Positions 58,901 through 64,000 of a stretch of 64,000 bases of DNA are shown piece after piece (position 1 is the stretch's first letter; each line of letters starts with the position of its first letter). Below the pieces are notes generated by a model. It ran no database searches, was not told the origin of the DNA, and saw only the letters and a list, made by a program, of their open reading frames with translations. Source of the stretch: Nonomuraea turcica (GTDB lineage: Bacteria; Actinomycetota; Actinomycetes; Streptosporangiales; Streptosporangiaceae); contig NZ_JAUZQF010000027.1 of NCBI RefSeq assembly GCF_030718205.1, forward strand, positions 1-64,000, in the 5' to 3' direction. The translations under genes and the position numbers were made by a program.

Positions 58901-60418
58901 GTGACTATACCGCTGGCCAAGCCAGAGCGGCTGCTGGACCGTGATCACGAGTGGGCGCTGTTGAACGGTTTCCTCGTCGATCCAGCCACGGAGTTGCGGC
59001 TGGCCATCCTCTCGGGACGGCGGCGGAACGGGAAGTCGTTCCTGCTGGAGGCGCTCACAGAAGCAGCGGGCGGGCTATATCTGGCCGCCGTACAAGAGGA
59101 AGGCCGGGTGCCCGCGCTGCACCGGTTCACCGAGGCGATCGCCGCGCACGCGGGAGTGCGACCTGGGGCGATGCGGCTGGACGACTGGCGGGATGTGCTC
59201 ACCGCCGCGCTGGATGTGGTGAACCGGGCGCCGGGGGCGCCACTGATCGTCATCGACGAGCTGCCGTATCTGCTGCAGCACTCCCCGGAGATCCCCGGGT
59301 TCCTGCAATTGCTGTACGACCAGTCGCAGTCAGGCAAGGCGCCCGGTGGCCGGATCGTGCTGTGCGGCTCGGCCATGAGCGTGATGTCTGAGCTGTTGTC
59401 CGGCACCAAGCCGCTACGCGGCCGAGCCGTGCTGGACCTGCGCCTGCCGGCCTTCGACTACCGCACCACGCGCACCCACTGGGGGATCGAGGATCCGGCG
59501 GTGGCACTGCAGGTGGATGCCGTGCTCGGCGGCGCCCCCGGCTACCGGCCGCTGGCCGCGGGACCGGCGCCGCAGAGCGAGGCGGAGTTCGGTCCTTGGG
59601 TGGAACGCACCCTGCTGGACCCGGGGCGGGCCCTGTACTCACGAGTGGAGGCGGAGTTTCTGCTGCGCGAGGACCCGCGGATCACCCACCGCACGCTGTA
59701 TTACGACGTGCTGTCCGCGGTGGCCCGGGGTGCGTCGACACCGGCGAAGGTCGGTTCGGTGCTCGAGCGGTCCCGCTCCGCCATGGTCGCTCCGCTGGAA
59801 GTACTCGAGTCCACCGGCTACATCCGCAGAGAGCAGGACATGCTCAAGGCACGGCATCCCGTCATCAGCGTGGCAGACCCGGTGATCCGCTTCAACCAGC
59901 TGATCACGCTGCCCATGGTGGACCTGGTGGAACGGCGGCGCGGAGCCCAGGTATGGCAGTCATCCCGCCCGACGTACCATTCGAAGATCCTCGGCCCGCA
60001 CTTCGAGGAGACCGCGCGCGAGTGGGCCCGCACCTTCGCCTTCGACGAGACGCGGCTGTCGCTCGGCGCGGTCGGCACAGCGGAGATCGCCGATCCTGCC
60101 GCCCGGACCAGGCATGAGGTCGACCTGCTCGCCATGGCGCTAGGTGAGCGCCCGCAAAGCCCTCGGGCGACCATCGCCCTGATCGGTGAGGCCAAGGCCA
60201 CCATCCAGCCCCGCGGGCTGAAGGACCTCCAGCGCCTCGAACACATCCGCACCCTACTCGCCGACCAAGGACATCGGCCCGATGACGCGGTCCTTGCCCT
60301 GTTCTCCCTGTACGGCTTCCATCCCGATGTCATCGATGCCGCCCAACGCCGCCGCGATGTCCTCCTGGTCGACATTGGCGCGCTGTACGGGGACAGCCCC
60401 ATCCACGGCCTGACATGA
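58901..60418 (+). CDS. AAA ATPase with PD-(D/E)XK-like C-terminus (COG1672/DUF234 type)
   Basis: A 505-residue protein. The ATPase part has Walker A LSGRRRNGKSFLLEAL (Lys45) and Walker B LIVIDELPYLL, then a winged-helix region (about 240-330: SVLERSRSAMVAPLEVLESTGYI) and a C-terminal nuclease-like domain with HEVDLLAMAL and ALIGEAKAT, a D...ExK spacing. This is the archaeal-type ATPase family scattered in bacteria; often linked to mobile or defence contexts, function unproven. GTG 58901 is chosen behind a GGGGGGG run; TTG 58865 adds 12 residues. Confidence 0.78.
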   Translation: MTIPLAKPERLLDRDHEWALLNGFLVDPATELRLAILSGRRRNGKSFLLEALTEAAGGLYLAAVQEEGRVPALHRFTEAIAAHAGVRPGAMRLDDWRDVLTAALDVVNRAPGAPLIVIDELPYLLQHSPEIPGFLQLLYDQSQSGKAPGGRIVLCGSAMSVMSELLSGTKPLRGRAVLDLRLPAFDYRTTRTHWGIEDPAVALQVDAVLGGAPGYRPLAAGPAPQSEAEFGPWVERTLLDPGRALYSRVEAEFLLREDPRITHRTLYYDVLSAVARGASTPAKVGSVLERSRSAMVAPLEVLESTGYIRREQDMLKARHPVISVADPVIRFNQLITLPMVDLVERRRGAQVWQSSRPTYHSKILGPHFEETAREWARTFAFDETRLSLGAVGTAEIADPAARTRHEVDLLAMALGERPQSPRATIALIGEAKATIQPRGLKDLQRLEHIRTLLADQGHRPDDAVLALFSLYGFHPDVIDAAQRRRDVLLVDIGALYGDSPIHGLT

Positions 60419-60647
60419 CACGGCACGCGCGACGCGCCATGGGCCGACCGGGAAGCGGCCCGCCTTCGTCGTGCAACCAGGAGCAGGCCACTTCCCATGG
60501 CTCAGTGACGCCGACCGGTTCGTGGCGACGACCGCGGCATTCTTCGGATAAAGGTCGCCTGGCGAGGGCTCGGATCGAACACCGCCCCGCCTGCCAGAAC
60601 CGGGCTGCTGCACCCGACGGACTCTTCCACCTGCCCGCTAGGACGGA

Positions 60648-63212
60648 CTACGGCCCACGCGCTACCACCGCCAATCCCCCATTGCGCTCGACCACCGCAA
60701 GATCTCCAGCCTGATCCGTGCGGTAGATGATCGCGCCGAGGCGCCGCAGCAGCGCGAGCGTGGACGGGGCCGGATGACCGTAGTCGTTGTCGGCGCCCAC
60801 GCTGATCAACGCCGCCCGCGCCCCAAGGGAAGCCAGGAAGGCGGGCGACTGCCGGTTGGATCCGTGGTGCGGAGTCTTGAGGATGTCGGCCCGTACGCGA
60901 ACGCGGCGCAGAAGCTCTTCCTGGGCCTCCGTCTCCAGATCACCGCCGAGCAGTATGGATCCCGAACGCCACCGTACGTGGAGCACCACGCTGGAGTTGT
61001 TGATCGCACTGCCCTCCCCTTGCCCGTGCATCTCGCTCATGGCGGGGTCGGGAGCGAGCACGGTCAGCTCCGAAGGCCCCAACCGCCAGCGGCTCCCCGG
61101 CGCCGCCGTCCATTCGGGTATCCGTCGCTGCGCCAGGGTGACCGATGTGTGCGCGCCTGCTCGGGGCTCCGTGCGGTGCGGGCTGACGACCACGGCCCCC
61201 ACACGCCGGTTCCTGAGCACTCCCGTGAGCCCGTCCTCGTGGTCGGCATGCGGATGCGTGACAACGAGCAGCGGTACGTCGTCAACGCCGACCCTGCGCA
61301 GGCATCGGTCCATGATGACCGGGTCAGGGCCGGTGTCGACGACGACGCCCCGGCCTGGCCCCGCCGCGATGATCAGCCCGTCCCCCTGCCCGACGTCGCA
61401 CATCACCATCAGCCAGCCATCGGGCGGCCACGGCCCGGCGAGGGGACGTACCGCCAGGACGGCCACCAGCGCGCCGGCGGCGACCGTCAGCGCCGTCGCC
61501 CGCCAGGCCCGGCGGCGCAGGATGGGTATCGCGACGGCCGCCGTGAGCCCGAGCAGGCCGATCCCCAGGAGGCCGCTGGGCCACGGCAGCGTGGCGAGGG
61601 GCAGGCCGACGGCCCAGCCGGCAACCGCGATGATCCAGCCGACGGCGTATCCGGCCGGGACGACCAGGAAGCTCGCCGCCTCAGGCCATAGGGGCGCCAC
61701 GAGTGCGGCGCCGAAGCCGAGCAGGGTCGCGGGAGCGACTGCCGGCGCCACGAGCAGGTTGGCGAGCACCGCCACGGGCGTCAGTTGTCCCGACATCAGC
61801 ACGAGCACGGGCGTCACGGCCACCTGAGCGGCCGCCGGCACGGCCACCGCCTCCGCCAGCCAGCGCGGCAACCGGTACGGCAGTCTGGCGTTGCCGCCTT
61901 GAGCATCACCGCCCTGGGCATCACCGCCCTGGCAGCTACCGCCCCGGACATCGCCACCCCGGACATCGCCACCCCGGACATCGCCACCCCGGACATCGCC
62001 ACCCCGGACATCGCCACCCCGGACATCGCCCACGTGGAAGTCACCGCCCTGGAAGTCGCCGGCTTGGGACACGTCACTTCGCGGCTCTGTGGATGACAGG
62101 CGGTCACGCCAGCGCGGGGTGAGGATGAGAATGCCTGCGGTGGCCGCGACCGAGAGCGCGAAACCGTACGAGCGAGCCAATTCGGGCGCGAACAACATCA
62201 GCAGCAGGACCGTTGCCGACAGCGCCGCGAGGCCGTCCCTCGCACGTCCTGTGCCAAGGGCGACGGCGGCCACCAGGCCCATGAGGAGGGCCCGCAGGAC
62301 GCTTGGCGACGGGCGGGCCACGACGGCGAAGGCGAGCATCGCGATGGCGGCGAAACCCGCCCTCATGGGCAGGGAAAGGCCGATAAAGCGGGAAATGGCA
62401 AGGGTGGCGCCGGCGACGATGGCGAGGTTGGCCCCGCTCACCGCGTGAAGGTGGTTCATCCCGGCTTCCCTCAGATCGGATGCCACCTGCGGATCCATGC
62501 GCGAGACGTCGCCCACGACCAGGCCGGGAAGCAGTCCTCGCTGGTCCGGGGGAAGGACGTCGGCGGCGGCGCGCAGGCCGGATCTCAGACTGCCCGCGAC
62601 CGTTTGGAGCTGCGACGGTGGCGTCAGGACCCGTGGTGGACCCCGGACCAGGAGAATGGCCGCCACCAAGTCGCCAGGGGTCGCTTTCGCCAGACGGCCG
62701 GTGACTTCGAGATGCTGGCTGGGGAGCAAGTCGCTCCATTCGCGCCCACTGGCGAAGACGGTGATGGGAACGCTGACGGCCTGTCTGCTTCCGGCTCTCT
62801 GAATGATCTCGAGGGTGGCCGCGACCACATAACTGTCCTGGTTGAAACGTCCGCCTCGGGACGCTCTGCGTTTGGGGTCGTCGGTGAGGGCGATCTGGGC
62901 GGTGATGGACGAGCCCTTCGCCGCCAGTGCGGCTACCGGCCCGGTGGTGAGAGCCTGGACCCGGAAGGCAACCGACGCCGAAACAGCCGCTGCGCAGATG
63001 AGCGTGGCCAAGGCGACGTTGCGCCAACTCCTGGTAGATGCGCGAGTGCGCCACGCCACGGCGCAGGCGGCCAGTGCTGTGGACATTGCCACGATCAGGC
63101 TGACGGAAGCGGCGCGATCGAGGAGGATCAGGGCACTGGCCCAGGCGGCGAGAGCGGGAAGCGTCAGCGGCCAGGCGTGCTTGCGCTCGTCGAAGTCCGT
63201 GCCGACGGCCAT
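60648..63212 (-). CDS. comEC: ComEC/Rec2 competence-type DNA channel protein with a repeat-filled loop
   Basis: An 854-residue polytopic protein. DUF4131 N-terminus, then the Competence domain (GLVVGDVSRMDPQVASDLREAGMNHLHAVSGANLAIV), about ten helices in all, and a C-terminal metallo-beta-lactamase-like domain (VMCDVGQGDGLII, VVTHPHADHEDGLTG, LKTPHHGSNRQSP). It imports single-stranded DNA. Between helices, at about residues 380-435, is a hydrophilic loop of RGGDV/QGGDA repeats not normal for ComEC. The upstream partner is comEA. ATG start, 1 nt after the comEA stop. Confidence 0.93.
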   Translation of the reverse strand: MAVGTDFDERKHAWPLTLPALAAWASALILLDRAASVSLIVAMSTALAACAVAWRTRASTRSWRNVALATLICAAAVSASVAFRVQALTTGPVAALAAKGSSITAQIALTDDPKRRASRGGRFNQDSYVVAATLEIIQRAGSRQAVSVPITVFASGREWSDLLPSQHLEVTGRLAKATPGDLVAAILLVRGPPRVLTPPSQLQTVAGSLRSGLRAAADVLPPDQRGLLPGLVVGDVSRMDPQVASDLREAGMNHLHAVSGANLAIVAGATLAISRFIGLSLPMRAGFAAIAMLAFAVVARPSPSVLRALLMGLVAAVALGTGRARDGLAALSATVLLLMLFAPELARSYGFALSVAATAGILILTPRWRDRLSSTEPRSDVSQAGDFQGGDFHVGDVRGGDVRGGDVRGGDVRGGDVRGGDVRGGSCQGGDAQGGDAQGGNARLPYRLPRWLAEAVAVPAAAQVAVTPVLVLMSGQLTPVAVLANLLVAPAVAPATLLGFGAALVAPLWPEAASFLVVPAGYAVGWIIAVAGWAVGLPLATLPWPSGLLGIGLLGLTAAVAIPILRRRAWRATALTVAAGALVAVLAVRPLAGPWPPDGWLMVMCDVGQGDGLIIAAGPGRGVVVDTGPDPVIMDRCLRRVGVDDVPLLVVTHPHADHEDGLTGVLRNRRVGAVVVSPHRTEPRAGAHTSVTLAQRRIPEWTAAPGSRWRLGPSELTVLAPDPAMSEMHGQGEGSAINNSSVVLHVRWRSGSILLGGDLETEAQEELLRRVRVRADILKTPHHGSNRQSPAFLASLGARAALISVGADNDYGHPAPSTLALLRRLGAIIYRTDQAGDLAVVERNGGLAVVARGP
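61942..62031 (-). repeat. 15-bp tandem repeat inside comEC
   Basis: Six consecutive 15-bp units (plus strand CCCCGGACATCGCCA; the sixth ends in C) encoding RGGDV repeats. Degenerate copies extend to about 61895 and 62060. Perfect identity of five units indicates recent expansion. Confidence 0.9.
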
Positions 63213-63213
63213 G

Positions 63214-64000
63214 TCAGACGCGAACCTTCGGCTTGATCTCGTCGTACTTGCGCGGGCCGATGCCGCTCACTTCGCGCAACTGCTCCACGCTGGTGAATCC
63301 GCCGTGGCTGTCACGGAACTCGGTGATGCGGGCGGCTAGGACCTCTCCCACACCTGGGAGTTGCTCGAGTTGCTCTGTCGTGGCGGAGTTCAGGTCGAGG
63401 ACGGTCGCGGCCGGGTCCGAGACGGCAGAGCCGGGAGCGGCCGGGCCCGCGGGGGTGCCCACCACGATCTGCTCCCCGTCGATCAAGCGTCTGGCGAGGT
63501 TGAGCGAGCCGGTGGAGGCGCCACGGGCCACCCCACCGGCCACCGTCACCGCGTCTGCGACCCGGGCGCCCGCTGGGAGAAGGTAGACGCCGGGTTTGCG
63601 GATCTTGCCTGCGACGTGGACGGTCACCTTTACGGTCGGGGACGGCGTCGAGGACGAGATCGGGGTGGGAGGCGGGAGTGGCTCCGGTGTGGGCTGAGAT
63701 CGCCAAACGAAGAAGCCGGCGACGGCCACCGCAAGGGCGCCGACGGCGAGCAGCACGCGAAGACCCGGCTTGCCGGGGTCCAAGGCAGGGCCCCGCGAGG
63801 CCAGCGCTGCCCGGAACGCCTGGAAGGAGGGCGGTATGGGGATCGGACCGCTGGTACGCCCAAGTGGTGCCAGGGTCGGGCCATCGATACCGCCCGGTGG
63901 GGCCGGGACTGGCCGGCCGTCGGGCCGAGGTGGTGGTGGGTGCGGGTCACCGCCATGCCATCCCGGCGCCGAGGCCGACCCGCTCTCCGCCCGAGGCGGC
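63214..64000 (-). CDS. comEA: ComEA-type DNA-binding competence protein (5' end outside window)
   Basis: The frame is open without a stop from 63214 to the window end, and no good start codon occurs in it; the TTG at 63783 is internal. Order of parts: cytoplasmic Pro-rich region (beyond the window edge into about 63790), one membrane helix (LRVLLAVGALAVAVAGFFVW, about 63700-63760), a Pro/Thr linker, an SLBB domain (VTVHVAGKIRKPGVYLLPAGARVADAV) and a double HhH domain (DLNSATTEQLEQLPGVGEVLAARI, REVSGIGPRKYDEI). It binds incoming DNA and passes it to ComEC. Confidence 0.9.
   Translation of the reverse strand, partial: PPRAESGSASAPGWHGGDPHPPPPRPDGRPVPAPPGGIDGPTLAPLGRTSGPIPIPPSFQAFRAALASRGPALDPGKPGLRVLLAVGALAVAVAGFFVWRSQPTPEPLPPPTPISSSTPSPTVKVTVHVAGKIRKPGVYLLPAGARVADAVTVAGGVARGASTGSLNLARRLIDGEQIVVGTPAGPAAPGSAVSDPAATVLDLNSATTEQLEQLPGVGEVLAARITEFRDSHGGFTSVEQLREVSGIGPRKYDEIKPKVRV

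Noticed and set aside
60541..60640. GTTCGATCC on the minus strand suggesting a tRNA T-arm
   Set aside because: The flanking 5-nt stems do not pair and no acceptor or anticodon stem can be built; at most a remnant or chance match.
63214..63783. comEA as a complete 189-residue gene with a TTG start
   Set aside because: The frame stays open to the window edge and upstream codons encode the expected Pro-rich cytoplasmic head, so TTG 63783 is internal and the gene is cut by the window.

Overview
This window is a GC-rich actinobacterial chromosome segment, most likely from a filamentous genus of the Streptosporangiaceae (Nonomuraea-like). That assignment is an inference from GC bias, leaderless or GTG starts, many secreted or proline-rich proteins, an actinobacterial leuA attenuator and the conserved order comEA-comEC-holA / rpsT / lepA / hemW / hrcA-dnaJ-rsmE / HIT / phoH-ybeY-corC / cda-era. 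No rRNA, credible tRNA, insertion sequence, prophage or CRISPR array was seen. The window opens in a non-coding region and ends inside comEA.

Left part (1-25 kb). A coupled three-gene unit (WXG100-like small protein, 734-residue EF-hand protein, lipoprotein) ends at a strong hairpin. leuA follows on the minus strand behind a 14-codon leucine leader peptide. Then come a DDAH-type amidinohydrolase, a DUF2630 protein, a double-GNAT acetyltransferase, a Ser/Thr kinase fused to an extracellular glycoside-hydrolase-family-6-like domain that lacks the catalytic acid, an MHS-type transporter followed by a two-component system, a TAXI-type binding lipoprotein, and a Mut7-C nuclease-like protein. Two divergent units then handle urea: urtABCDE (uptake, minus strand) and ureABCFGD (urease, plus strand), with ureA apparently leaderless. 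UreF and UreD both carry low-complexity additions.

Middle (25-48 kb). This is the conserved housekeeping block, mostly on the minus strand. PhoH carries a 359-residue intein with the Trp/Cys/Thr signature of class 3 inteins and a LAGLIDADG endonuclease. Also here are a SigE-like sigma factor with a coupled one-membrane-pass partner, a decaying 28-bp tandem repeat, hrcA-dnaJ-rsmE under a CIRCE operator, two paralogous PGYGQQ-repeat membrane proteins flanking a DUF3097 gene, hemW, a styrene-monooxygenase-like flavoprotein, a secreted GH18 chitinase behind an AT-rich palindrome, a MOSC protein, a GNAT enzyme, lepA, an anchored GH18-like protein and rpsT.

Right part (48-64 kb). A four-gene FtsX-type ABC exporter, a quinone-oxidoreductase/CGNR-regulator divergent pair and an AAA ATPase with a nuclease-like tail are interleaved with holA, comEC and comEA, so they look like insertions in an otherwise conserved string. 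ComEC has a loop built from a 15-bp tandem repeat.

The most unusual items are the kinase with a degenerate GH6 sensor domain, the class 3 intein in PhoH, the WXG100/EF-hand/lipoprotein unit, the 28-bp repeat array, and the recurring in-frame 15- to 27-bp minisatellites.
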